Origin: Sphingomonas bacterium
Lineage (GTDB): Bacteria > Pseudomonadota > Alphaproteobacteria > Sphingomonadales > Sphingomonadaceae
Direction: 5' to 3'
Length of the DNA: 41,958 nt
NCBI RefSeq assembly: GCF_028292945.1
Contig: NZ_JAQGLJ010000076.1
Location: forward strand, 1-41,958
Position 1 is the first letter of the stretch. Each line of letters opens with the position of its first letter. The position numbers and the translations under genes were made by a program. This document shows, one piece after another, positions 34,995-41,958 of the stretch. The notes beneath the pieces were generated by a model. The model worked only from the letters and a program-made list of their open reading frames with translations, did no database searches and had not been told where the DNA came from.

Positions 34995-35468
34995 ATGCGC
35001 TGCCCGTTCTGCGCGCATGAGGACAGCCAGGTAAAGGACAGCCGCCCCACGGAAGACGGGGCGGCAATCCGGCGGCGGCGGCAATGCGAGGGATGCGCGG
35101 CGCGCTTCACGACTTTTGAGCGGATCCAGCTGCGTGAACTGACGGTGTTGAAGTCGGAAGATCGGCGCGAACCGTTCGATCGTGACAAGTTGCTCCGCTC
35201 GCTGGCGATCGCAGCGCGCAAGCGCCCGATCGAGCCGGTGCGGCTGGAGAAGCTGGTCTCCGGCATTCAGCGCCAGCTCGAAACCGGCGGCGAGAGCGAG
35301 ATCACCTCCAAGCGGATCGGCGAGCTGGTGATGGACGGGCTGAAGGCGCTCGACACGGTCGCCTACATCCGCTTCGCCAGCGTCTATCGCGACTTCAGCG
35401 AGGCCCGTGATTTCGAGGCGTTCGCGGGGTCGGTGCAAGAGGTGGGGGCTTCCCCAAGGCAGGACTGA
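34995..35468 (+). CDS. nrdR: Transcriptional repressor NrdR
   Basis: NrdR represses ribonucleotide-reductase genes in response to ATP/dATP. The 157-residue protein has a zinc ribbon with Cys3, Cys6, Cys31 and Cys34 ([17 protein letters not shown] ... RRRQCEGC), followed by [20 protein letters not shown] and the ATP-cone (about 50-140, [20 protein letters not shown]). The TTG of the next gene starts one base after its TGA. Confidence 0.95.
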   Translation: MRCPFCAHEDSQVKDSRPTEDGAAIRRRRQCEGCAARFTTFERIQLRELTVLKSEDRREPFDRDKLLRSLAIAARKRPIEPVRLEKLVSGIQRQLETGGESEITSKRIGELVMDGLKALDTVAYIRFASVYRDFSEARDFEAFAGSVQEVGASPRQD

Positions 35469-35469
35469 T

Positions 35470-36216
35470 TTGCCGCCAATCATCGTCCTCGTCCGCCCGC
35501 AACTCGCCGAGAACATCGGCAAGGCCGCGCGCGCGATGCTCAATTTCGGGCTGACCGAACTGCGCCTCGTGGCCCCGCGCGACGGCTGGCCGAATCCGCT
35601 CGCGGGGCCGGCGGCGTCAGGGGCCGACCAGGTGATCGCGGATGCCCAGGTCTTCGCCACCACGGCGGCGGCGGTGGCGGATTGCGCGCACGTCTATGCC
35701 ACCACGGTGCGCAAACGCGGTGTGACCAAGCCGGTGGTGACACCGGAGGCGGCCGCGCAGGCGATCCGCGCCGCACCGGGTCGAACCGCCGTGCTGTTCG
35801 GGCCGGAGCGGTCGGGCCTCGACATGGAGGATGTGGCGCTGGCGCGCAGCATCCTGACGGTGCCGATCAATCCCGACTTCGGCTCGCTGAACCTCGCGCA
35901 GGCGGTGATCCTGGTCGCGTATGAATGGTCAAAGCACGCCCCGAGCGGAGCCGAGGGGGGCAAAGCGCTCGTGCAGCCGCCGGAGGTGGAGCTCGACCCA
36001 CCAGCGGCACAGGAAGAGCTGGACGGGATGATCGCGCAGCTCGACGCGATGCTGGTGACCGCGGGTTTCTTCCACCCGCCCGATCGCACGCCGACGGTGC
36101 GCCGCACGCTGCAGACGCTGCTGACCAAGCCGGGCTGGTCAGCCCAGGAGGTGCGCACGATGCGCGGTGTGCTGTCGGCGCTGTCGGGGAAGAAGCGCAG
36201 GCGGGCGCCCGACTAA
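35470..36216 (+). CDS. TrmJ-like SPOUT RNA 2'-O-methyltransferase
   Basis: A 248-residue protein of the TrmH/TrmJ SPOUT class. It starts at TTG 35470 with PPIIVLVRPQLAENIGKAAR, the hallmark start of the group (NIG-AARAM). The trefoil-knot motifs GPERSGLDMEDV (about 116-127) and INPDFGSLNLAQAV (about 140-153) hold the SAM site. TrmJ methylates position 32 of tRNAs; the target is inferred from the family. A C-terminal helical extension of about 80 residues includes KRRRAPD. It overlaps the stop of the convergent MFS gene by 3 bases. Confidence 0.88.
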   Translation: MPPIIVLVRPQLAENIGKAARAMLNFGLTELRLVAPRDGWPNPLAGPAASGADQVIADAQVFATTAAAVADCAHVYATTVRKRGVTKPVVTPEAAAQAIRAAPGRTAVLFGPERSGLDMEDVALARSILTVPINPDFGSLNLAQAVILVAYEWSKHAPSGAEGGKALVQPPEVELDPPAAQEELDGMIAQLDAMLVTAGFFHPPDRTPTVRRTLQTLLTKPGWSAQEVRTMRGVLSALSGKKRRRAPD

Positions 36217-37370
36217 CGCACCCGCGCCAGCAAGGCCGCGCCGAGCAGCGCCAGCAGCCCGAGGACGAGGCAGAACCCGGTCACGCCGGGCCACCCCGCC
36301 CAGCTCCACGCCACCCCGCCCGCCGAGCCGAGCACGCTGGACCCCGCATAATAGAAGAACAGATACCACGCCGCCGCTTGACCGCGAGCCTGCGCCGCGC
36401 GCTGTCCGACGCGCGCGCTGGCGATCGCATGCGCACCGAAAAAGCCGATCGTCGCCACTCCGACGCCAACGATGACAAGCGGCAACGGCTGCGCGGCGGT
36501 CAGGGCGATGCCGCCGATCAGCAACGCGATCGGCCAGGCAAGCCCCGCCCGCGCCGCCGCCGCGCCGAACCACGCCGAGCTGGCCGAACCGAGCAGGTAG
36601 AGCAGGAACACCGACCCGACCTCCGCCTGGCCTAGCGAGTAGGGCGGTGCGAGCAGCCGGAAGCCGGCGTAATTGTACAGGGTGACGAACGCTCCCATCA
36701 GCACGAACGCCTCGCCATAAAGGAGCAACAGCGCCGGATCGCGCAATGGCGCGGTCATCGAGGCTCGGCTGGTCGAAGCGACGAAGCGGCGCGAGGCGGG
36801 CGCAAGGCGGCGAAAAGCCTCCGCCATCGCCAGGCCGATGGCACCCACGCCGGCGAGCGCCCATCGCCAGTCGCCGACATCGGCGAGCACGCTCGCGATC
36901 AGCCGCCCGCCCATGCCGCCGAGCGCGGAGCCGGCGATGTACAGCCCCATCGCGGCACCGACCGACGCCCCTTCAACTTCCTCCCCGACATACGCCATCG
37001 CCACCGCCGGTACGCCCGCCAGCGCCAGTCCCGTCAGCACGCGCAGCGCGAGCAGCGACCACCAGCCCGGCACGACGGCGGCGAGCAGCGTCAGCGCCGC
37101 GGCCGCCATCATCCCGACGACCAACAGCGGCCTTCGACCGAGCCGGTCCGACACGATCCCGGCGATCAGGATGCCGATCGCCAGCGGTCCCGTCGCCGCC
37201 GACACGGCCAGCGAGGACGCCTCCGCGCTCAATCCGAACTCGGCCGCGAACAGCGGCAGCAGCGGCTGCGTGGCGTAAAGCAGCGAGAAGGTGGCGAAAC
37301 CGGCGAACAGCATCGCCAGCGTCAGCCGGCGATAGGCCGGGGACCCGCGCGCGTGGCCCTCAGAAGCCAC
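36213..37370 (-). CDS. MFS transporter (YnfM-like), last gene of the lysS run
   Basis: A 385-residue, 12-helix major facilitator protein. SDRLGRRPLLVVGM between helices 2 and 3 is the classical MFS loop, and AYVGEEVEGASVGAAMGLYI fits helix 4-5. The sequence is closest to the YnfM/arabinose-efflux type. The substrate is unknown. The GTG start at 37370 lies inside the last codons of the deacetylase-like gene (11-base overlap), so translation is likely coupled and the two may serve one pathway. Confidence 0.85.
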   Translation of the reverse strand: MASEGHARGSPAYRRLTLAMLFAGFATFSLLYATQPLLPLFAAEFGLSAEASSLAVSAATGPLAIGILIAGIVSDRLGRRPLLVVGMMAAAALTLLAAVVPGWWSLLALRVLTGLALAGVPAVAMAYVGEEVEGASVGAAMGLYIAGSALGGMGGRLIASVLADVGDWRWALAGVGAIGLAMAEAFRRLAPASRRFVASTSRASMTAPLRDPALLLLYGEAFVLMGAFVTLYNYAGFRLLAPPYSLGQAEVGSVFLLYLLGSASSAWFGAAAARAGLAWPIALLIGGIALTAAQPLPLVIVGVGVATIGFFGAHAIASARVGQRAAQARGQAAAWYLFFYYAGSSVLGSAGGVAWSWAGWPGVTGFCLVLGLLALLGAALLARVR

Positions 37371-38364
37371 TCAGGAAGCCGGCGACGTTCGCCCCCAGCG
37401 CGTCGACGGCATAGCCGCCCTCCATGACGATGACGGTCGGCCAGCCGCACCCGGCGATGTCGCGCGCGAGCAGCGCATAATCGGGCGTGCGCAACGCGAA
37501 GTGGCTGATCGGATCGCCCTCCCAGGTATCCGCGCCGAAGCTGACGACCAGCAGCCCCGGCCCGAACCTCGTGATCGCGCCGAGTGCGGCGGCCTGCGCT
37601 TGCCGGAAGGTGCCTAACGTCGTCCCATGCGGCAGCGGCAGGTTCAGCGTCGTGCCTTCACCCGCGCCCTCGCCGGTCTCGTCGGCATGGCCCCAGTAGA
37701 AGGGGTAGTCGGTCGCCGGGTCGGCGTGGATACTGGCGTAGAACACGTCGGCTCGTGCCCAGAAGATGTCCTGCGTGCCGTTGCCGTGGTGATAGTCGAT
37801 GTCGAGCACCGCCACGCGCTCGACGCCCGCATCGCGCGCCGCTTGGGCAGCGATGGCGGCGACGTTCAGATGGCAATAGCCGCCGCAATAATCCGCGCCG
37901 GCATGATGCCCGGGAGGTCGGCACAGCGCGAACGCCGCGCGCTCGCCACCGAGCACGGTTCGGACCGCCGTCAGTGCGGTCTGCGCATTCCAGTAGGCGG
38001 CGTCCCAGGTGTCGAGCGTAATCGGCGTCGTGGCATCGAAGCTGTACCGGCCCATCAGCGCATCGACCCGGTCGAGCCGCAGCGGCCGGCGGCCGACAAT
38101 CGGAAACACATACGGGATGGCGTCGCCTGGACGCCCCGCCGCGCGCCACAGCACCGGGGCGTCGCGCAGGAAGGCGAGGTAATCGGGCGTGTGCACCGCC
38201 TCGATCCCGACGAGGCCGTGGTCTGCCGGCTCCTCGGCCCCGCCGATCATCGTCAGGATCGCTCGTGCCCGATCCGGCGTCTCCGCGTAGGCGTTGAAGG
38301 CGCCGTTGTGCAGCTCCTGCGTCGGCGCGTGGGCGAGCTGCCGGGGCGAGAAGAAGCGCCTCAC
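37360..38364 (-). CDS. Histone-deacetylase-family enzyme, acetylpolyamine amidohydrolase-like
   Basis: The 334-residue protein has the zinc hydrolase signatures of the HDAC/acetylpolyamine amidohydrolase family: RPPGHHAGADYCGG (His153, His154), LDIDYHHGNGTQD (ligands Asp190 and His192), SFGADTWEGDP (ligand Asp279) and EGGY (Tyr318). Loss of acetyl groups from polyamines or other small amines is the likely reaction, since bacteria lack histones. The GTG at 38364 overlaps the upstream stop as GTGA. Confidence 0.9.
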   Translation of the reverse strand: MRRFFSPRQLAHAPTQELHNGAFNAYAETPDRARAILTMIGGAEEPADHGLVGIEAVHTPDYLAFLRDAPVLWRAAGRPGDAIPYVFPIVGRRPLRLDRVDALMGRYSFDATTPITLDTWDAAYWNAQTALTAVRTVLGGERAAFALCRPPGHHAGADYCGGYCHLNVAAIAAQAARDAGVERVAVLDIDYHHGNGTQDIFWARADVFYASIHADPATDYPFYWGHADETGEGAGEGTTLNLPLPHGTTLGTFRQAQAAALGAITRFGPGLLVVSFGADTWEGDPISHFALRTPDYALLARDIAGCGWPTVIVMEGGYAVDALGANVAGFLSGF

Positions 38365-38951
38365 GCGCGGGCGGCGGTCAGGCTGCCGGCGGGCAGCGGG
38401 CGGCACAGCTGGGCACTCGGCACGGCGGGGTCGAGCCAGCGGCCCCAGTCGTCACGCCCAAGCACCACGACCTGTCGCGAATGATATGGCTCCATGTCCG
38501 CGCCAGGCGGACAGGTCAGCATCGTGAACGCCTCTCCTACGCTGGCCTCAGAGCGCCAAAGCCCCGCAATGCAGAACCAGTCATGCCCGACCAGCCGGAA
38601 CGCCCACTTGGTCTTGCGCTTGATCTTCGGGTCCTCAGGCGCGGTGAATTCGTAAAATTGGTCGACCGGGATCAGACAGCGGCCCTTGTCGAGCGTGCGT
38701 CCGTCCGAGCGGAAATTGTACACCGGTTTGCCGCCCGCACCCGGCCAGCTCCACCGCCGCGTCACCAGCTCCGCGCCCCCCTCCACACTTGCTCCGGCGG
38801 CGCGGATGATGACCGTGTGATCGGTGATCCTGAACCCGTCGAGCGGCGCCATGTTGGGCAGACCTTCGGGAAAGCTGAGCGGGATGCGCGTCTGCCCCCA
38901 ATCCTCGCGCAGCTGCCCCAGCGCGATGCGACGGGCGGCCTCGTTACACAC
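38361..38951 (-). CDS. SOS-response-associated peptidase family (SRAP/HMCES/YedK-type)
   Basis: This 196-residue protein begins MCNEAARR. In the SRAP family Cys2 becomes the N-terminal residue and forms a stable thiazolidine cross-link to abasic sites in single-stranded DNA, protecting them. Asn79 (YNFRSDG, where the family has NARSE), Glu101 (QFYEF) and His157 (YHSRQVVVL) match the active-site set. The GTG at 38951 lies 8 bases inside lysS. Neighbouring lysS and deacetylase genes are linked by overlapping frames. Confidence 0.9.
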   Translation of the reverse strand: MCNEAARRIALGQLREDWGQTRIPLSFPEGLPNMAPLDGFRITDHTVIIRAAGASVEGGAELVTRRWSWPGAGGKPVYNFRSDGRTLDKGRCLIPVDQFYEFTAPEDPKIKRKTKWAFRLVGHDWFCIAGLWRSEASVGEAFTMLTCPPGADMEPYHSRQVVVLGRDDWGRWLDPAVPSAQLCRPLPAGSLTAARA

Positions 38952-40518
38952 GTCCCAACGCTTCCGCGATCAGCGCGCGCGTGTTCTCGACCCCGTACAA
39001 CGCAACGAAGCTCCCCATCCGCGGCCCCTGCGAGGTGCCGAGCAGCGTCTCGTACAGTGCGCGGAACCAGTCGCGCAGCGCCTCCTTGCCGAACACGGCC
39101 TTACCGGTCTCGTAGACCAGGTTCTGGATGTCCTCCGCCGATGCATCCGCCGGCAACGCCGCGAGTTCGTCGTCGAATTGCCGCAGCGCGTCCGCCTCCC
39201 GTTCGTCGGGCGCGCGCCTGCTGAGCGTCGGCGCGACGAAATCGCGGGCATAGGCAAGCGCATAGCCGATCAGCCGGTCCAGTTCGGGATGGCTCGCGGC
39301 GGTCGCGTCGGGGACATAGTTGGCGAGGTAACCCCAGACCTGCTCGCGGCTCGCATTGCCCAGCACGCCGACCAGGTTGAGCAGCAGCCCGAACGAGACC
39401 GGCAGCGTCTCCGTGGGTACGTGCCCGTCGTGAATGTGGTGGACAGGGTTGCCGAGCCGCTCCTTGGGTTCCTGCGTCGGCCAGGCGGCGCGGAACTGCC
39501 AATAGTCGTCGATCGCGCGCGGGATCAGGCCGAGATGCAGCGACTTCGCCTTGCGCGGCTCGCGGTAGATGTAGAACCCCAGGCTCTCGTCGGGGCCGTA
39601 AGTCAGCCATTCGTCGATCGACAGCCCGTTGCCCTTGGACTTGGAGATCTTCTCACCGCGCTCGTCGAGGAACATCTCGTAGATCAGCGCCTCGGGTGGC
39701 CGGCCGCCGAGTATCCGCGCGATGCGGCCGCTCTGGACGCCTGAGTCGATCAGATCCTTGCCGTACATCTCGTAATCGACGCCCAGCGCCACCCAGCGCA
39801 TCGCCCAGTCGACCTTCCACTGCAGCTTGGCGAGCCCGCCCAGCGCCGATTGCACCACGCGCTCGCCGCTCTCGTCGACGAACGCGATCCTTCCGGCATC
39901 AGCATCGACCACCTCGACCGGCACCTGCAGCACGACGCCGGTGGTAGGCGAGATCGGCAGCACCGGCGAATAGGTGGCGCGCCGTTCCGCCCGCAGCGTC
40001 GGCAGCATCACGCCCTGGATCGCGTCGAAGTTGCGCAAGACGACTTTCAGCGCGTCGTCGAACCGGCCGCCGCTGTACTGATCTGCCGCCGAGACGAACT
40101 CGTATTCGAATTCGAATCGATCAAGAAAGGCCCGCAGCCGCGCGTTGTTGTGCGCGGCGAAGCTGTCGTGCGTCCCGAACGGGTCTGGCACGCGGCTGAG
40201 CGGTTTGCCCAGATGTTCGGCAAGCATTGCGCCGTTCGGAACGTTATCCGGCACCTTGCGCATGCCGTCCATGTCGTCGGAGAACGCCACCAGCCGCGTC
40301 GGCGCATCCGACAGCGTCGCGAACGCGCGCCGCACCAGCGTCGTGCGCATTACTTCCATGAAAGTGCCGATATGCGGCAGGCCCGAGGGACCGTAGCCGG
40401 TCTCGAACAGTATCGGCGCACCGCCGGGCTTGCCCTCCGGCCAGCGTGCGAGCAGCTTGCGCGCTTCTTCGAAGGGCCAGGCCTTGGACTCGAGCGCGGC
40501 GGTGCGAAGATCTGTCAT
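38944..40518 (-). CDS. lysS: Class I lysyl-tRNA synthetase
   Basis: Charges tRNA-Lys. The 524-residue enzyme belongs to class I (archaeal/alphaproteobacterial type), not the class II LysRS of E. coli. The HIGH motif appears as HIGT (49-52) in GYGPSGLPHIGTFMEVMR; the KMSKS motif is KISKS (290-294). ATG 40518 (MTDLRTAA) suits homologues; an upstream GTG is possible. It is the first gene of a minus-strand run with SRAP, the deacetylase-like gene and the MFS gene. Confidence 0.96.
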   Translation of the reverse strand: MTDLRTAALESKAWPFEEARKLLARWPEGKPGGAPILFETGYGPSGLPHIGTFMEVMRTTLVRRAFATLSDAPTRLVAFSDDMDGMRKVPDNVPNGAMLAEHLGKPLSRVPDPFGTHDSFAAHNNARLRAFLDRFEFEYEFVSAADQYSGGRFDDALKVVLRNFDAIQGVMLPTLRAERRATYSPVLPISPTTGVVLQVPVEVVDADAGRIAFVDESGERVVQSALGGLAKLQWKVDWAMRWVALGVDYEMYGKDLIDSGVQSGRIARILGGRPPEALIYEMFLDERGEKISKSKGNGLSIDEWLTYGPDESLGFYIYREPRKAKSLHLGLIPRAIDDYWQFRAAWPTQEPKERLGNPVHHIHDGHVPTETLPVSFGLLLNLVGVLGNASREQVWGYLANYVPDATAASHPELDRLIGYALAYARDFVAPTLSRRAPDEREADALRQFDDELAALPADASAEDIQNLVYETGKAVFGKEALRDWFRALYETLLGTSQGPRMGSFVALYGVENTRALIAEALGRV

Positions 40519-40551
40519 AGGCGCGCGGTTAGCGCCCCCTGACAACCGACG

Positions 40552-41586
40552 CTAGGCTGCCGCCCGCGCCTCGCGGAACGAGACCAGCCGCTTTGCCCGC
40601 TCGTCCCACAGCACCAGCCGCGCCGAGCGCACGCTGTCCAGCAGCGTCAGCCGGTTGACCTGCGCCAGTTCCGGCAGCGCCTTCAGCGCGGCGGGCAGAC
40701 GGTAGAAGGGCACGGTGCTGCACAGGTGGTGCAGATGGTGCATGCCGATGTTGGCGGTGAACCAACGCAGCACCGCCGGCATCACCAGATGCGAGCTGCC
40801 GAACACCGCCGCCTCGTGATACGTCCAGTCCTGCTTGGGCGCCCAGTGCGTGTGTTCGAATTGATGCTGGACATAGAACAGCCAGACACCTGCAGATGCG
40901 GCCATCAACGTGACCGGCAGCTGGATCAGCAGGAACGTCTTCCACCCGACCAGCAGGATCAGGCCGACACTCAGCGCCACGATGCCCAGATTGGTCCCCA
41001 TGGTGCTGAGCCAAGGGCGCCATCCTTCCTTCGCCAGACCTAGAGGCAGGCGGTAGCGCAAGAAGAAGAGATAGGCGGGTCCAAGTCCGAAGAGGACAAG
41101 CGGATGGCGGTACAGCCAGTATCGTGCGCGCCCCGCCCAGGGCAGTGCGGCGTACTCGGCCACCGTCAACGTATCGACGTCGCCGATACCGCGTTTGTCG
41201 AGATTACCCGTGCCGGCATGATGCATCGCATGGGTGCGCCGCCAAAAGTCGTAGGGGCTCAGCGTCAGCACGCCAATGCACCGGCCGACCCAATCGTTCG
41301 CATGTCGGTGGCGGAAGAACGCGCCGTGTCCGCAATCATGCTGGATCAGGAACAATCGCAGCAGAAAGCCCGCCGCCGGTACCGCTAGTGCCAGCGTCAG
41401 CAGATAGCTGATATCGATCACCAGCCACATCAACAGCCAAGTGACGACGAACGGCGCGACCGTGATCGCCAATTCCACCACACCGCGCGCCGTGTCGGTA
41501 CTGCGATGCTGCGCAAGCCGCCGGGCGACCACGCGCAGGTCGAGCGTCTCGGCACGGCTGTTCGGTCGGGAGTAGGGAAGGGTCAT
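40552..41586 (-). CDS. Membrane fatty-acid desaturase
   Basis: A 344-residue di-iron desaturase with three histidine boxes: HDCGHG (83-88), HAMHH (119-123) and HHLHH (283-287), plus an HQFEHTHW segment (241-248). Hydrophobic pairs at about 40-75 and 196-240 give four membrane helices. This build fits acyl-lipid or acyl-CoA desaturases that insert cis double bonds; substrate and regiospecificity are unknown. ATG 41586 (MTLPYSRP) is chosen; ATG 41646 would add 20 residues. It lies 33 bases upstream of lysS on the same strand. Confidence 0.9.
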   Translation of the reverse strand: MTLPYSRPNSRAETLDLRVVARRLAQHRSTDTARGVVELAITVAPFVVTWLLMWLVIDISYLLTLALAVPAAGFLLRLFLIQHDCGHGAFFRHRHANDWVGRCIGVLTLSPYDFWRRTHAMHHAGTGNLDKRGIGDVDTLTVAEYAALPWAGRARYWLYRHPLVLFGLGPAYLFFLRYRLPLGLAKEGWRPWLSTMGTNLGIVALSVGLILLVGWKTFLLIQLPVTLMAASAGVWLFYVQHQFEHTHWAPKQDWTYHEAAVFGSSHLVMPAVLRWFTANIGMHHLHHLCSTVPFYRLPAALKALPELAQVNRLTLLDSVRSARLVLWDERAKRLVSFREARAAA

Positions 41587-41780
41587 GCGCGGAAGAGAGC
41601 CTGTCGTGAAGGGGAGCTGCGGCGCAGTGACGCCAAGTTGGTGCATGGCGACCGATTAATCAACGCGCTGCGACCGCGAAAGGCCGCAAACAAGGCGACT
41701 TCCAACGCGTGCGATGTCTACATTGCGACTCTGGACAGGACCGCTAAAGAACATAGATCGAACAGCTGTCTCTCTCGCCG

Positions 41781-41958
41781 ATGTCCAACTACCACCCTCG
41801 TCCGCCGCTCCGGGCCGGCTTCGAATGTGGCCATCTCGGCTGGTGCGGGCAGGATCTTTTGCACGAGACGCGGCATATGCCCGAGGCGGACATGGTGAAG
41901 CATTATCGCGACGCGCAGGCGCTCGACGTCACCATGGCGCGCGATGGGCTGCCGTGGC
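41781..41958 (+). CDS. N-terminal fragment, probable family-1-like glycosidase
   Basis: The right edge cuts this gene. The ATG at 41781 opens a frame with no stop to the end of the window (59 codons): MSNYHPRPPLRAGFECGHLG, then CGQDLLHETRHMPEADMVKH and YRDAQALDVTMARDGLPW. A start with GFECGHLxx, E-T-x-H and R-D-G-L-P-W is typical of sphingomonad proteins annotated as glycoside-hydrolase-family-1-like. The catalytic residues are outside the window. The 194 bases between this gene and the desaturase show nothing I can name. Confidence 0.55.
   Translation, partial: MSNYHPRPPLRAGFECGHLGWCGQDLLHETRHMPEADMVKHYRDAQALDVTMARDGLPW

Overview
The window is one continuous, gene-dense, GC-rich chromosomal segment of an alphaproteobacterium, most likely a sphingomonad (Sphingomonas or a close relative). 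The evidence is the gene content: MipZ instead of MinCDE, a C4-pathway 5-aminolevulinate synthase, a class I lysyl-tRNA synthetase, Coq4, an alphaproteobacterial-type GyrB, and frequent GTG/TTG starts with 1-11 base overlaps between neighbours. I see no rRNA or tRNA gene, no CRISPR array, no transposase and no phage module. The assignment to Sphingomonadaceae is inference from protein resemblance.

Layout. 1-5105: end of a probable M23 peptidase gene, an unknown gene, rlmN, a Tat-exported beta-helix protein and a BaiN-type flavoprotein. 5238-7967: a small secreted protein and a histidine phosphatase (coupled, minus strand), then dnaN and a small protein with a Myb/GcrA-like helix-turn-helix. 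7978-12335: a four-gene locus built around one divergent promoter region. A cupredoxin-like protein lies on plus; a DUF3034-type outer-membrane barrel, an exported truncated haemoglobin and a GGDEF-EAL membrane sensor lie on minus. 12411-19341: coq4, recF, an OmpA-type protein with an EF-hand loop, an MFS transporter and gyrB. 19338-23799 (all minus): mipZ, a membrane DnaJ protein, a phosphohexomutase, a PH-domain membrane protein and an exonuclease. A 4 x 35-bp tandem repeat and a frameshifted ORF lie beyond the exonuclease. 23896-25106: panC and a Sel1-repeat protein. 25103-30584: plsY, dprA and topA on minus, with a two-gene unit of unknown function inserted between dprA and topA in the opposite orientation. 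30683-36216: murI, hemA, a lipoprotein (minus), glyA, a small membrane protein, nrdR and a TrmJ-like methyltransferase. 36213-41586 (minus): a fatty-acid desaturase, then lysS, an SRAP/HMCES-type protein, an acetylpolyamine-amidohydrolase-like enzyme and an MFS transporter with every junction overlapping. The right edge cuts a probable family-1-like glycosidase gene.

Most genes are housekeeping: replication (dnaN, recF, gyrB, topA), division-site placement (mipZ), cell wall and membrane (murI, plsY), cofactors (hemA, panC, coq4), one-carbon metabolism (glyA), nucleotide control (nrdR) and translation (lysS, rlmN, trmJ-like). Two parts look like candidates for undescribed biology. The first is the copper protein / barrel / exported globin / c-di-GMP sensor locus at 7978-12335, which reads as an envelope gas- or metal-sensing unit that signals through c-di-GMP. 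The second is the orphan coiled-coil pair at 27817-28855. Small structure of note: two paired-hairpin REP elements (21083-21179, 22610-22716), of which one supplies the stop codon of a gene; three convergent pairs whose stop codons share one CTAG; and a 10-bp perfect inverted repeat between plsY and murI.
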